In this document: positions 17,597 to 29,535 of the stretch, piece after piece
Layout of the letters: every line of letters starts with the position of its first letter
Numbering within the stretch: the stretch's first letter is position 1
Source: Acidobacteriota bacterium
GTDB lineage: Bacteria; Acidobacteriota; Terriglobia; Acidiferrales; UBA7541
Reading direction: 5' to 3'
DNA length: 44,286 nucleotides
Assembly (NCBI GenBank): GCA_003223295.1
Contig: QHYM01000109.1
Location: 1 to 44,286 of the forward strand
The notes under the pieces: model-generated
What the model was told of the DNA's origin: nothing
Seen by the model: the letters and a program-made list of their open reading frames with translations, nothing else
Databases searched by the model: none
Position numbers and translations under genes: made by a program

Positions 17597-18492
17597 AGAA
17601 ACACATCCACCGCAGCGGGAAGAACGTCGAGGGAGCGGCATTCCAGCGTGGCGACTTCCCCATCAATCATGATGTCTACCGGAGCAGAAATGTTGAATTC
17701 TACGTGGCGTACGGCTCGGCGCGAGGCCAGGGGATGCTTGATGTGCGAGCCGTCATAAAGCCGCGGCAAGTTGCGCAGCAAGCCCAGCCGGCCGATCGGG
17801 CCCCAGCGGACAAACTCGATCAAGCCATCCGTGGGATCCGCTTGCGGAGCGATGAGCATGGTGCCGCCAGTGTATTTGCTGTTGTTGAAAGTGAGGAACA
17901 GGGAGCGCCGCTCGTCCCAATCCTGATCCTCGTCGCAGCGCAGCGCGAAAGAGCGCCGGTGCAATTGTGCGACACGCACGAAAACGCCAAGCAAGTAACC
18001 GAGAGGACCGAAGGGCTTGAAAGCGCGATTCGTCAGAGCCGCAACGTCAGCGGTGAAGCCGACACTCAGGAGGTTGAAGGAAACGACTTCGCCCGTTGCG
18101 TGATTCAGTCGAATCAGATCGATCGCGCGTTTGCGGTTTTCCAGAATCGCCTGCGTCGCAGTTTCTGCGCCGTTCTTGGAAAAGTCCCGCAAGAAGGAAT
18201 TGCCCGTTCCCAGCGGAAGGAATCCCAGGGCGACGCGCTCCACAGATTTGCGGCCGGCAAAGACGCCGTTCAGGATTTCATGGGCCGTTCCATCTCCTCC
18301 GACGGCGAGAAACTGACGGTAGCCCTGATCGTAAGCTTCGCGCGCAAGCTCGACGGCATGTCCCGGGCCAGTCGAAGCGACACTGTCCACGTGCAGCCTG
18401 TTCTGGCGCAAACGAGCCAGCGCAACTCCGGCGAGTTTCGCAGAGCGGCCGCCACCGGCGGCGGGGTTCACGATGGCGAAAAATCGTTGCAT
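17593..18492 (-). CDS. Diacylglycerol kinase-family lipid kinase (YegS/DgkB-like)
   Basis: A 299-residue soluble lipid kinase. NPAAGGG at 9-15 and the nucleotide-binding GGDGT at 65-69 are intact, and GTGNS follows at about 95. The beta-sandwich C-terminal domain is complete, so the length is normal for the family. It phosphorylates diacylglycerol, a long-chain base or another lipid alcohol. It lies 17 bases after an AMP ligase gene and overlaps the PlsC gene, suggesting sequential action on one intermediate: phosphorylation and acylation of a glycerol or long-chain alcohol backbone. Confidence 0.9.
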   Translation of the reverse strand: MQRFFAIVNPAAGGGRSAKLAGVALARLRQNRLHVDSVASTGPGHAVELAREAYDQGYRQFLAVGGDGTAHEILNGVFAGRKSVERVALGFLPLGTGNSFLRDFSKNGAETATQAILENRKRAIDLIRLNHATGEVVSFNLLSVGFTADVAALTNRAFKPFGPLGYLLGVFVRVAQLHRRSFALRCDEDQDWDERRSLFLTFNNSKYTGGTMLIAPQADPTDGLIEFVRWGPIGRLGLLRNLPRLYDGSHIKHPLASRRAVRHVEFNISAPVDIMIDGEVATLECRSLDVLPAAVDVFL

Positions 18493-18509
18493 CGGTCAGA
18501 AGAGAAGAC

Positions 18510-20219
18510 TCACAAGGGCAAAACCGCTGCACCGCGGTCCAATTTCGCGAGACGCTCCGCCAAGACATTTCTCTTGATCTTCAAGGAAGCGGTCCGTGGA
18601 AAGTCCTCCTCAAGGAGAACGACCCCGTGAATCCGCTTATAGTTTAGCAGGCGCTGGTTTCGCGTGTTGATTTCGCGGCGAAGCTCGTCACTGAATTGCT
18701 GGCCCGCCTCCAGGTGAAGCACGAGCACAAGCTGCTCACCGGTCATCGATCGCTTGGGCCAGATATAGTTGGCCGCGAAAACACAAAATTCTTTCACGCG
18801 AAGCCCTTCGAAAACACTCTCAGTGTCCTCAGGGTAAATGTTTTTCCCTTCTTCCGTGACGATCATGTTTTTCTTGCGTCCGCTCAACTGCAAGTGGCCG
18901 TGCCTGTCCAATTTTCCCAGGTCGCCGGTCATCAGCCAGCCATCGACAATCGTCTCGGCAGTGAGTTCCGGATCGTTGAGATAGCCCGCCATGACCGTTT
19001 TGCTGCGAACGGCGACTTCGCCGATGCCATCGCCAGCGGGATTCACGATGCGGACCTCCATCCCGGGCAGGGGTTTGCCAACGGTATCCGCGCGAAACGG
19101 CTTTAAGTCGTTGACCGTGATCGCCGTGCCCGCTTCGGTGAGGCCGTAGCCATTGGCTACGGGAATTCCGAGATCATAGAAAAACTGCAGCGTTTGTGGC
19201 TCAGTGAAGGCTCCGCCGACAATGATCGTGCGCAATTCTCCGCCAAATGCTTCGTGGACCTGCTTGAGCAGCAGGCGGCTGACGCCCAGCCGTGGACGCC
19301 CCTTAGTGAGAGCTTTATTGACCGCGACGAGGGTATTGAAAATCTTGCGTTTTCCCCCAGACAAAGCGTCGAAACGCGCTTGTAAGCCTTTCTGCAAATT
19401 CTTTAGAACCAGCGGGACCAAGCTGACGTAGGTGATTTTGTACTTCGGGAATGCTTCCCGCACATACTCGGGGCGCAGCGTCCGCAAGTGCACCACGGCG
19501 GCACCACAGGTAAACGGTCCGAAAAAACCCACCATGAAATCGATGGCATGGTTCGTGGGCAAAATACTGAGATAGCGCACACCGGGCCAGAAGGGATAAA
19601 TCGAAGTCAGCGCGACGCACTGCTCCAAATAGTTTTCGTGCGTCATCATGCAGCCTTTGGGGTGGCCCCCGGTCCCCGAGGAGTACACGATGCAGGCAGT
19701 ATCTCCGCGTTCGCGAGGAACGAACGCTGGCTCGCCCGCTCCGCGAAATTCCTCCCAGCGCTGCGCATGTGCCAGGCTGGCGTTCGCCGGAGCTTCGGTC
19801 ACCAAAACGGTTTGCACATTCGCCGAAGCCCGTCCTGGAGAAGCGCTCAGCTGACGCCAGATGGGGTACTCCGTGATGAGCACCGTGGCTCCCGAATGCT
19901 TCAGAAGCTGCCACTGCTCGTCTGGCGTCAGCTTGTAATCGAGCGGAACCAGCACACCACCAGCGAAGAAAATGGCATACGCCGAAATCAGCCACCTAGA
20001 CTGATTTGTCATAATGATGCTGGCGCGATCTCCCATCGAGAAACCTTTATCCTGCAAAGCCTTCGCCAGAGGATGCGCGCGTTCTTCGAATTCGCGGTAA
20101 GTCAGGCGCTCCTTCTCCCGGTCGCGGTCCGCTTCGATCAAACATACTTCCCCGGCGAAGCGGTCCAGCGCATCCTTCAGCGCGGCGCCGATGGATTGAT
20201 ATTGGGAAAGATCCAGCAT
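18510..20219 (-). CDS. AMP-dependent acyl ligase, ACP-linked
   Basis: A 569-residue adenylate-forming (ANL) enzyme. Motif A3 [11 protein letters not shown] is at 179-189, A5 [11 protein letters not shown]7 TGDLGKLD, and the catalytic lysine is in the C-terminal SLKIKRNVL. All elements needed for acyl-AMP formation are present. Its ATG (20217-20219) overlaps the stop of an acyl carrier protein gene as TAATG, so it probably activates a fatty or similar acid for loading onto that ACP; CoA is the alternative acceptor. It differs clearly from the second ligase in the operon (21334-23025), so it is not a recent duplicate. Confidence 0.92.
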   Translation of the reverse strand: MLDLSQYQSIGAALKDALDRFAGEVCLIEADRDREKERLTYREFEERAHPLAKALQDKGFSMGDRASIIMTNQSRWLISAYAIFFAGGVLVPLDYKLTPDEQWQLLKHSGATVLITEYPIWRQLSASPGRASANVQTVLVTEAPANASLAHAQRWEEFRGAGEPAFVPRERGDTACIVYSSGTGGHPKGCMMTHENYLEQCVALTSIYPFWPGVRYLSILPTNHAIDFMVGFFGPFTCGAAVVHLRTLRPEYVREAFPKYKITYVSLVPLVLKNLQKGLQARFDALSGGKRKIFNTLVAVNKALTKGRPRLGVSRLLLKQVHEAFGGELRTIIVGGAFTEPQTLQFFYDLGIPVANGYGLTEAGTAITVNDLKPFRADTVGKPLPGMEVRIVNPAGDGIGEVAVRSKTVMAGYLNDPELTAETIVDGWLMTGDLGKLDRHGHLQLSGRKKNMIVTEEGKNIYPEDTESVFEGLRVKEFCVFAANYIWPKRSMTGEQLVLVLHLEAGQQFSDELRREINTRNQRLLNYKRIHGVVLLEEDFPRTASLKIKRNVLAERLAKLDRGAAVLPL

Positions 20220-20461
20220 TACAGGCGGGATTGAATGCGCTCGGCCAGAGTTTTGAAGTCACTCACGCCCTGAACCTCGTAGTCGGGCAGCTCGATGCCG
20301 AAATGATTCTCCAGGCGCGAAAGCATTTCAAGCGTTTGCAGGCTGTCAATCCCGAGCTTTTTGAAGAAATCATCTTCGGGCGCGAGTGAGCCCGTGGGCA
20401 ACTGAAAATGCTTTGCCGCCAAGTCGAGAACTTCCCGCGTGGTCTGTTCGAGTGTCCGCAT
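20219..20461 (-). CDS. Acyl carrier protein
   Basis: An 80-residue carrier protein. The phosphopantetheine serine is S40 in [13 protein letters not shown], flanked by the usual acidic helix. It shares one base with the following AMP ligase gene and is 72 bases after the crotonase gene. It is probably a dedicated ACP of the lipid operon rather than the housekeeping AcpP, because no fabD/fabG/fabF genes are adjacent. It would hold the acyl chain while the reductases, crotonase or acyltransferase act. Confidence 0.92.
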   Translation of the reverse strand: MRTLEQTTREVLDLAAKHFQLPTGSLAPEDDFFKKLGIDSLQTLEMLSRLENHFGIELPDYEVQGVSDFKTLAERIQSRL

Positions 20462-20533
20462 ATGAAGCTAAATCTAACATTCCCGCTAAAAGAAAGAAAA
20501 TTCGACCAAATACGTTCCTCCGCCACCGTTTCC

Positions 20534-21337
20534 TTAAGGCAGATAAGGCATCGGGCCGGAGTCTTCGACGAATTTCTTCAGAGCCGCCATCACTTCGGGA
20601 CGCGTAAAGAGTTCGCAGAAAATCTCAATCTCGCACCGAAGTTCTTCATGCGGAATCGGTTTCATGAATTCCTTGGCGGCTGCGCGCGCCACCGGATCAT
20701 ACTTTGCCGCCTGTGCGGCGGTGGAGCGGGCAATTGCAAGAGCTTCGCCTTCTCCGGCAAGCTGCGCCACCAGGCCGACGGTGTGCGCGCGAGTAGCGTT
20801 TATGGTGCGGCCCGTAAACAACAAATCTCGGACGACAGCATTGCCAAGATCGCGTTTCAGGCGCGGAATACCGCCAAAACCTGGTATGAATCCCAGCCGC
20901 AATTCGGGGAACGCGAATCGCGCCATTTTGTCGGCAATAATGATGTCGCAAGCGAGAGCGAGTTCGAGCCCGCCGCCCAGGCATGCGCCATGAACCGCCG
21001 CGATGGTGACAAATGGAGCGGAGTCAATCGCGTTGATGACCGCATGAATGTGCTCCAGAAAGCTGCGAATTCCTTTTGGGCGATCCTTCTCGGGAACCGA
21101 CGCGGCCTGCCGATATAGCTCGCGCAGGTCCCCTCCAGCCGAAAAAACAGATTTGCGGGCGCTGGAAATAATGCACGCTGTTGTTTCCGAGGCCAGACTG
21201 TCAAACGCAGCAACAAACTTTTCCAACTCCGCAAGCATAGCCGTGCCAATTTCATTGGCGGGCGCATGATCGAGCGTGAGCTCGATGCATCCTTCGTGCC
21301 ATTCCCAGCGCAGCGTCTTGCCCGTGAAACTCTTCAT
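20534..21337 (-). CDS. Enoyl-CoA hydratase/isomerase (crotonase) family protein
   Basis: A 267-residue crotonase-fold enzyme. The oxyanion-hole segment SAGGDL (66-71) and HGACLGGGLEL are present, and the two catalytic glutamates of true hydratases, E125 and E145, are conserved with the expected 20-residue spacing. It should hydrate or isomerise an enoyl thioester. Its ATG overlaps the stop of the acyl-CoA ligase (ATGA). No dehydrogenase or thiolase lies next to it, so ordinary beta-oxidation is not implied; a single modification of the acyl chain in lipid assembly is more likely. Confidence 0.9.
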   Translation of the reverse strand: MKSFTGKTLRWEWHEGCIELTLDHAPANEIGTAMLAELEKFVAAFDSLASETTACIISSARKSVFSAGGDLRELYRQAASVPEKDRPKGIRSFLEHIHAVINAIDSAPFVTIAAVHGACLGGGLELALACDIIIADKMARFAFPELRLGFIPGFGGIPRLKRDLGNAVVRDLLFTGRTINATRAHTVGLVAQLAGEGEALAIARSTAAQAAKYDPVARAAAKEFMKPIPHEELRCEIEIFCELFTRPEVMAALKKFVEDSGPMPYLP

Positions 21338-23025
21338 GCGTGCTGCCTGCTGACGGCTTCGCGTTCTTTTTTGTCTTCATACATGGCGTTGATTTCGGCG
21401 GCGTAGCGCTTGTTGACGGCATCGCGGCGAAGTTTGCCATTAGCCGTCAGCAGTCCACTTTCCGGAGTGAAAGCGTTGCCGAGCAACTCGAATTTTCTCA
21501 CTTGACGGTAATGCGGAAGCTCGCGATTTACTAGATTAAGCGCAGCCTGAACAGCAGCAGCTTCCACCGAGCCCGCAATCAGCGCACCAAGGTAACCGCG
21601 TCCGTTCCCGACGATCACCACTTGCTGCGCCGCAGGCAGAAGCCGTGCGATGTTTTCTTCGATAGGTTCAGGCGCGGTTTTGTGTCCCGAATTCAAAACG
21701 ATCAGGTTCTTGATCCTTCCACGGATGCGCCATTTTCCGCGGGCATTCATCTCGCCCTGGTCACCAGTATGGAACCAGCCATCGCGCAGCACGCGCGCTG
21801 TTTCTTCTTCACGGTTCCAATAGCCAGTAAAAATGTGCGGCCCTCGCGTGAGAATCTCTTCGTTCTGACCCGTTTTCATCTCGATCCCGGGAATCGCTGC
21901 GCCGACGTAACCGGGTTCGGCGGGCTCTCGCGGGTCATCCATCGTGCAAATCCCAGTGGTTTCCGTGAGTCCGTATGCTTGCAGCACGGGAATCCTCAGC
22001 ATCAGGAAAAATTGCTGCGTCTCCGGAGCAAGCGGCGCGGAACCGCAAATGAGCGCGCGCAGATCCCGGCCAAAACGCTCCCTGATCTTGTCGAAGATCA
22101 TTTTTCGCGCGAGCCAAAGCCAAGACTTGTCCAGTGCACTGGCGTGTCCGGTATTTTGGTGCTGCCAGGCTTCCCGCGATTTTCCAAAGAGCGTTTGGAT
22201 AGGTGCAGCGCGCTTGGAGAGCGCTTCCTCGACGCCGCGCCGCACGCGCTCCAGCAGCGTGGGGACATTCAAGAAGTAGTTTGGGGACGAAAGACGAATC
22301 TCCTCTGCGAGCTTGTTCAGGTCAGTCGAAAGAGTCAGCGTGGTTTCGCGAGTGAGGCAGGAAAGCAACAGCAGCCACGATGCCGCGAAATTGAATGGCA
22401 AGTAATGAAAGACACGGTCCGGGCTTCCGCCGCCCTTCACAGACATCAATTGCCCGAGACGCTCGGTGGTGCGTGCCAGCATGTAGCTCAGATTCCCGAC
22501 GTTCAGGCACACACCTTTCGGTTCGCCCGAGGTTCCGGAAGTGTAAATGATCGTAACGATGTCTGAATCAGACCGTGAAATTGGCTCGTCGGAGAAAGCA
22601 GCCTTGGGCGCGTTCTCTTTGAGCAACTCATCGAAGAGCACTCTCGGCGGCGCTTCACGCCAGGCCTGCGCGACCGCCTCACCGAGCCCCGCATCGCTCA
22701 CAAACAACCGTCGCGGTTGGCAATCCTTCATCATGTCGGCAAGTTCGCCAGGAGCCTGGCGCGAATAGAGCGGCACTACAATCACGCCCTCAGCTATCAG
22801 CGCCAGATCAAACGCTACCCACTGGATGGAATTGGGCGCAAGCAGCGCGCAGCGATCTCCCGGCTGCAAGCCTGAATTGCGGAGGAACGTCCGTACTTGT
22901 CCTACCATCTCGAGCAATTCTCCTCCGGTCGCACTGACAAACTGCTCCCCGCGAATTTCACGCAGCACCACGCGGGCGTCCGCTCGCTTCAATTGCGCGA
23001 AAATATTTTCAAGAAAAGTTGGCAT
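21334..23025 (-). CDS. Long-chain acyl-CoA synthetase-like AMP ligase
   Basis: A 563-residue ANL enzyme. Motif A3 YTSGTSGEPKG is at 161-171, A5 QAYGLTETTG, A7 TGDQGEMN, and the C-terminal lysine region TANGKLRR is present. The overall pattern is that of long-chain fatty acid CoA ligases, including the insertion before the A5 motif. It lies 7 bases after the pyruvyl transferase-like gene and overlaps the crotonase gene. It probably supplies acyl-CoA or acyl-ACP to the reductases and acyltransferase of the operon. Confidence 0.92.
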   Translation of the reverse strand: MPTFLENIFAQLKRADARVVLREIRGEQFVSATGGELLEMVGQVRTFLRNSGLQPGDRCALLAPNSIQWVAFDLALIAEGVIVVPLYSRQAPGELADMMKDCQPRRLFVSDAGLGEAVAQAWREAPPRVLFDELLKENAPKAAFSDEPISRSDSDIVTIIYTSGTSGEPKGVCLNVGNLSYMLARTTERLGQLMSVKGGGSPDRVFHYLPFNFAASWLLLLSCLTRETTLTLSTDLNKLAEEIRLSSPNYFLNVPTLLERVRRGVEEALSKRAAPIQTLFGKSREAWQHQNTGHASALDKSWLWLARKMIFDKIRERFGRDLRALICGSAPLAPETQQFFLMLRIPVLQAYGLTETTGICTMDDPREPAEPGYVGAAIPGIEMKTGQNEEILTRGPHIFTGYWNREEETARVLRDGWFHTGDQGEMNARGKWRIRGRIKNLIVLNSGHKTAPEPIEENIARLLPAAQQVVIVGNGRGYLGALIAGSVEAAAVQAALNLVNRELPHYRQVRKFELLGNAFTPESGLLTANGKLRRDAVNKRYAAEINAMYEDKKEREAVSRQHA

Positions 23026-23032
23026 GAAGAAA

Positions 23033-24472
23033 TCAGTGGGCCGCCGCCAGCGTGGCAGGCGACGAATCGTGCCGCTCCATCAGTTGCAGCAGGTTCTCGC
23101 TCAGTGGCGGCAGGTAGTCTTCCCAGGATAGGACGCCCCTGCGAATCGGAAAATCCGGATACCTGCGCTGCACAACGTCTTCGAGAAACGTGCCCATGCG
23201 CGCCATAACCTTGAGATTCCGAACCACGGTCTGCCCGATTCCTTCACGAACGCCCTCTGCTTCCTTGATCAGCGTTTCCATCACGTGAAGCAGTTTTGGC
23301 TGAAGTTCGGGGTCATCCACGGTCAGCAAAAGATGCTGGTGGCCGCGCTCGCGCATCAGGTTGCGGATACGCTCATCCATAGTCACGCCCGCCGAAGCCA
23401 CTAAGCTCGGCATGCAAGTGACGATGCCGTGATAGCGCGAAGAGACCATGTACGAGCACGCCCGCAAAATGGAGACAAGCTGGAACATGTCGTAATCATC
23501 AGACGTGAATACCGGCGTGCCCGGAATTCGCGCGGCAATTTTTCGGCAAGCATCGGCGTCGAGCCGCTCCATGGCCACCAGAATTGGGAATACCCGGTGC
23601 CGCTGCAAGAAAGCTTGCGTCGTTTTGGCAAACGCAGAAATATACTGGCCATATTTCCGTTCGACATCCGCGCCAGACTGGAAGAAATAAACGGTCCTGT
23701 ATTGGCTGTCCTTGTAAGCCCCCGTCGTTGCGCGCGCGACATACTTCGCAATGGAAGCTTTAACCGGCCAAACATACGGGTGGATCGGGCACAAAACCAT
23801 AATCGGGGTCTTCTCATCCCAGCCTGCTTCGCGCAGTGCCTTTCGTGCGTATTCTGGCGGATGCGGCTCAAAGGTCCAGGCGGTGTCCGTGCCAAGCTCG
23901 GTGGAGATTCCCAGCGAGCTCAAAAGCTGTTGCGATTCCACATTGCGTGTGATGACCAAAGAGTCCTTGACGTAACGCTCGCACATGGATTCCACAAGTC
24001 CGTCCATGTGACCCGCCTCTGCACCGTACCCGACCGAAAGTTTGTTCTCCGCGGAAGCCAACCCCAACGAGCCGATCATCATGGTGGTCAACGCGTTCGC
24101 GAACTTGCTCTTGAACATCGAGCCTTCGCACGCGATCACCCCATGATTCTGCCGCACCTCGCGAAAGAGAAAGGGCGGGAAGACGTCGGGCAGATGCACT
24201 TGCCGCGTGCCCTCAAAATATCCTTTGGTGCGTTCAAAATCCTGGGTCATCACGCTGAAATCGACGTTGTCCGCTCCGAGCACATGCCGGACCTGCCGCA
24301 GCATTTCCTGAACGCGCACATCGCTGCCAGTGTTCCGGGTGCCGTTGTATCCCGCGAAGAGCAGCTTTAGTTTTTCACGCGCGCTCCAGGGCTTGCCCAG
24401 ACCCAGCATCCAGCCAAGGCGCCGCATCTCGCTCAGCGCGCTGACCCAAGCGACCAGAAGAAAGTCCGTCAT
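23033..24472 (-). CDS. Polysaccharide pyruvyl transferase family protein
   Basis: A 479-residue protein of the PS_pyruv_trans type. [11 protein letters not shown] at 41-51 matches the family nucleotide-binding start, and SSRYHG at 344-349 matches the conserved SxRxHG element. Family members transfer pyruvate from phosphoenolpyruvate as a ketal onto a sugar in cell-wall polymers, or act in related steps. Here there is no glycosyltransferase nearby; the gene sits inside a lipid operon (ATGA overlap with the SDR gene upstream, 7 bases before an acyl-CoA ligase). The acceptor could therefore be a glycolipid or glycerol head group. It is longer than many family members, with an extra C-terminal helical part (about 400-479). 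Confidence 0.85.
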   Translation of the reverse strand: MTDFLLVAWVSALSEMRRLGWMLGLGKPWSAREKLKLLFAGYNGTRNTGSDVRVQEMLRQVRHVLGADNVDFSVMTQDFERTKGYFEGTRQVHLPDVFPPFLFREVRQNHGVIACEGSMFKSKFANALTTMMIGSLGLASAENKLSVGYGAEAGHMDGLVESMCERYVKDSLVITRNVESQQLLSSLGISTELGTDTAWTFEPHPPEYARKALREAGWDEKTPIMVLCPIHPYVWPVKASIAKYVARATTGAYKDSQYRTVYFFQSGADVERKYGQYISAFAKTTQAFLQRHRVFPILVAMERLDADACRKIAARIPGTPVFTSDDYDMFQLVSILRACSYMVSSRYHGIVTCMPSLVASAGVTMDERIRNLMRERGHQHLLLTVDDPELQPKLLHVMETLIKEAEGVREGIGQTVVRNLKVMARMGTFLEDVVQRRYPDFPIRRGVLSWEDYLPPLSENLLQLMERHDSSPATLAAAH

Positions 24473-25607
24473 GCGCTGGCTCTCCCCACCGCGGTCTTCT
24501 CCAGGCCCACATTGGCTGGCCAGGGCCTTGCCGGATAACGAAAATCATTGTCGCGGCTGAATTTCAGCAGCCCCGCCGCATAGGTCGCAAATTTTGCGGG
24601 CGCCTCAGCCAATTCCGCCACGACGCGCGAATTATCAAACACCGTATTCCAATCGAGATAAGGCCAGAAAACCTTGAGCAGGGAAGCGGCGTGCCCCACC
24701 GCGCCTTTGCGATTCGCCGCCCAATTCACGGTTCGCGAAAACGGTCCGCCCAGCCACGGCCAATACACAGGCTTTCGCATTCCGCCGGCCTGAGCAATTG
24801 CATCAGTCAACTCTACGTACGTCTGCGATCCTCTGCCGGACGACAGATGATAGATGCCATGCGCGGGAGCATCTTTTTGATGAATCGTCACCACCGCTTT
24901 GCCAACATAATTCGCCGGCACGATGTCGATTTTATCCTGAGGACGCAGCGGAAGCACGGGCATCCGCGCTAGAAAGTGGACCGCTTGCACCATGTCGAAT
25001 TGCGAAGTCTCCGGCCGCCGGCTGTCTCCCAGCACGATGGCGGGCCGGAAAATGGTCTTCTGGACGTCCGGAAGCCACCGGTTCGCCATGTGCTCGCAAA
25101 ACTTTTTTGTGCGTGCGTAGGGATCGTAGTCGGAGCGCTCCCAGTCGATTGCACTGTCTTCCGTAACCACTTCGTCTTTTCTTTTTCCCGCCACGGCCAC
25201 TGTGGAAACATGCGAATACCGGCGAAAGCCATGCCGGTCCTGCGCCCGCCGCGCCATTTGAATCACTTCGAGCGTGCCGCGCAGGTTCACGTTCAGGCAT
25301 TGCTTCTCTGATTTGCGGTTCAGTGAAGCCGCGCCATGGATCAACGAATCCGTCGTATCCACCAGCGTATGGTATTCGTCATCGCGCAAGCCAAATTGCT
25401 CGTTCGTCAGATCCCCGCGAAAAATACGCACACGGGTTTCCATGTATTCGATGAATTTCGGAAAGTCAAAATGCAATTGCAGGGAAGTCCAGAGTCGTTC
25501 GCGCGCCCCTTGCTCCGTTTTTGCCCGGACCAGCAGATTCAGCTTGTCGCGATACCCGGAGAGAAGCCCGGCCACCACGTAGCTGCCCAAATAGCCGGTT
25601 GAACCGG

Positions 25608-25623
<16 letters not shown>
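24469..25623 (-). CDS. SDR / thioester reductase-like NAD(P) oxidoreductase
   Basis: A 384-residue extended short-chain dehydrogenase. The cofactor motif TGSTGYLG is at 6-13 and the catalytic Y169-ARTK173 (YxxxK) with upstream S140/T141 is intact. The pattern (LVRA...RGDL, HGAASLN, NVNLRGT) is that of the NAD_binding_4/thioester reductase group, related to the reductase encoded just upstream. ATG 25623 is chosen because the Rossmann motif begins immediately; the frame extends back to 25794 only by overlapping the upstream gene. Even so it overlaps that gene by 16 bases. Together the two reductases could take an acyl thioester to aldehyde and alcohol, or reduce a keto group. Confidence 0.88.
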
Positions 25624-27992
<2,369 letters not shown>

Positions 27993-28327
27993 CGTTCGAA
28001 CGTACCTACCACGAGGAGATGCCTTCCGCACGAGCGTCTTTCAAAACGTAATCCATCGGCGTGCTTCTCATCTTCGATCAAACGATTCTCGGACGGACTC
28101 GCAGCCCGCGCCATTCCCACACGACCTCGTCACCCTGCTTTTTGCCCCGTCGCAGGCTGCTCAGGAAATGTAAAAGTAGCATTCTCAACGGCTTCCCGCA
28201 AGGTAAGCGAAGTATTCGTTATCCCCTAAACTGCTGCGTGCGTTTCGCCTCGCGCGATTCACCCTTCACGGCGGAAGCCTTCACTCTGGATTGTCGTGAA
28301 AACTCGGCGGGAGCTAGACTCTTTCGG
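27993..28327. other. Upstream region of the lipid operon
   Basis: A 335-base non-coding stretch between leuB (same strand, upstream) and the reductase gene. A weak minus-strand promoter candidate is TTGCGG (plus coordinates 28196-28201) and TGC-TACTTT (28173-28181) with 17-base spacing, which would leave a leader of about 170 bases. I see no terminator hairpin with a T-run after leuB and no conserved small gene. Confidence 0.3.
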
Positions 28328-29434
28328 CTATACGCCCCAGCCGTACCGTTCGGCGTGTTCAAAGGTCCGCTGCATTTCTTCTCTCAGGATTTCTGTGAAG
28401 ACCGATCCGCCCACGACGCGCGCATTAGCCTCGGCGATGTCCGGTGTGCGATACCCGGCAGAGAGCACTCGCGACAGTGATTGCTCCACCCAATCCGCTT
28501 CGAGCGACAGCCCGAAGGCGTCCCGCAGCATCATCGTCGCGCTAAGAATTGACCCAATGGGATTGGCGCTATCCGTCCCCACAAGAGAGGGCGCGGAACC
28601 ATGAATCGGCTCAAACAGCGGCGCTGCATCCCCGAAACTTGCCGAGGGAATTAGCCCAATCGAGCCAACCAGTGCCGCGGCGGCGTCGCTCAAAATGTCC
28701 CCAAACATGTTGCTGCATAGCATCACGTCAAACTGCGACGGCTTCAGCGTCAACTGCATCGCAGCATTGTCCACGTACATGTGTTCAAGCTTGACGGAGG
28801 GATAGACCGCGTTCATCGCGGTCACCGTTCGCCGCCAAAGCTGTGAACTGGTCAGGACATTGGCTTTGTCTACCGAGCAAAGCCGGCGCGTGCGATTCTC
28901 CGCCCGCGTGTAGGCAAAGGTCGCAATCCGCTCGATTTCCGGCGTCGAGTAAGACTCCGTGTCCCAGGCGCGCTCCACGCCGTTTTCCGCAACATTCCCG
29001 CGCTCTCCAAAGTACATCCCGCCGGAGAGTTCCCGAACAATTTCCAGGTCCAGATCGCCCAACCGCTCCTGCTTCAGCGGCGAAAGCCCGCGCAGCGGCT
29101 CGATCAGCTTCACCGGTCGCACATTGACAAAAAGCCCCATGCCCTTGCGCAAACCAAGCAGGCCGCTCTCCGGCCGCTTTCCTACAGGCAGCGCATCCCA
29201 TTTCGGCCCGCCAACCGCGCCCAGAAACACCGCGTCGGCCTTGCGGCAAGCATCCAGCGTTTCATTGGGAAGGGGCGTCCCAGCTGCATCAATGGCGGCG
29301 CCACCGAGCGGCAGTTCCACGAAATCGAACTCGTGATTGAACTCGTGTGCCGTTTCCCGCAGGATAGCTGCCGCGGCCCGCGTCACTTCCGGGCCGATTC
29401 CGTCTCCTGGGAGCAGAGCGATCTTCTTCTTCAT
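28328..29434 (-). CDS. leuB: 3-isopropylmalate dehydrogenase
   Basis: A 368-residue enzyme of leucine synthesis that oxidatively decarboxylates 3-isopropylmalate with NAD. LLPGDGIGPEV at the N-terminus, LLGLRKGMGLFVNVRPVKL, the YFGERG segment, CSVDKANVL and the C-terminal FGDAAPLFEPIHGSAP are all typical of LeuB rather than isocitrate dehydrogenase. ATG 29434 (GGGGA just upstream) is preferred to an extension to 29479. It follows leuA by 101 bases. The isomerase genes leuC and leuD are not in the window. Confidence 0.96.
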   Translation of the reverse strand: MKKKIALLPGDGIGPEVTRAAAAILRETAHEFNHEFDFVELPLGGAAIDAAGTPLPNETLDACRKADAVFLGAVGGPKWDALPVGKRPESGLLGLRKGMGLFVNVRPVKLIEPLRGLSPLKQERLGDLDLEIVRELSGGMYFGERGNVAENGVERAWDTESYSTPEIERIATFAYTRAENRTRRLCSVDKANVLTSSQLWRRTVTAMNAVYPSVKLEHMYVDNAAMQLTLKPSQFDVMLCSNMFGDILSDAAAALVGSIGLIPSASFGDAAPLFEPIHGSAPSLVGTDSANPIGSILSATMMLRDAFGLSLEADWVEQSLSRVLSAGYRTPDIAEANARVVGGSVFTEILREEMQRTFEHAERYGWGV

Positions 29435-29535
29435 CGTAGTCCCCGAACTAATAAAACTCTGCGCCGCCGCAAGCCTCACAAAACTCTATCTGAATTCAGG
29501 CTTGTCGCTTCGTAATCTCTCCTGCCGCGAGTGAA

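Noticed and set aside
20462-20533. Possible operon break between crotonase and ACP genes
   Set aside because: The 72-base gap has no hairpin with a T-run and no promoter-like pair on the minus strand, so it is treated as within the operon.
29435-29535. Hidden C-terminal LeuA regulatory domain in another frame
   Set aside because: Only 101 bases lie between leuA and leuB, far too short for the domain.
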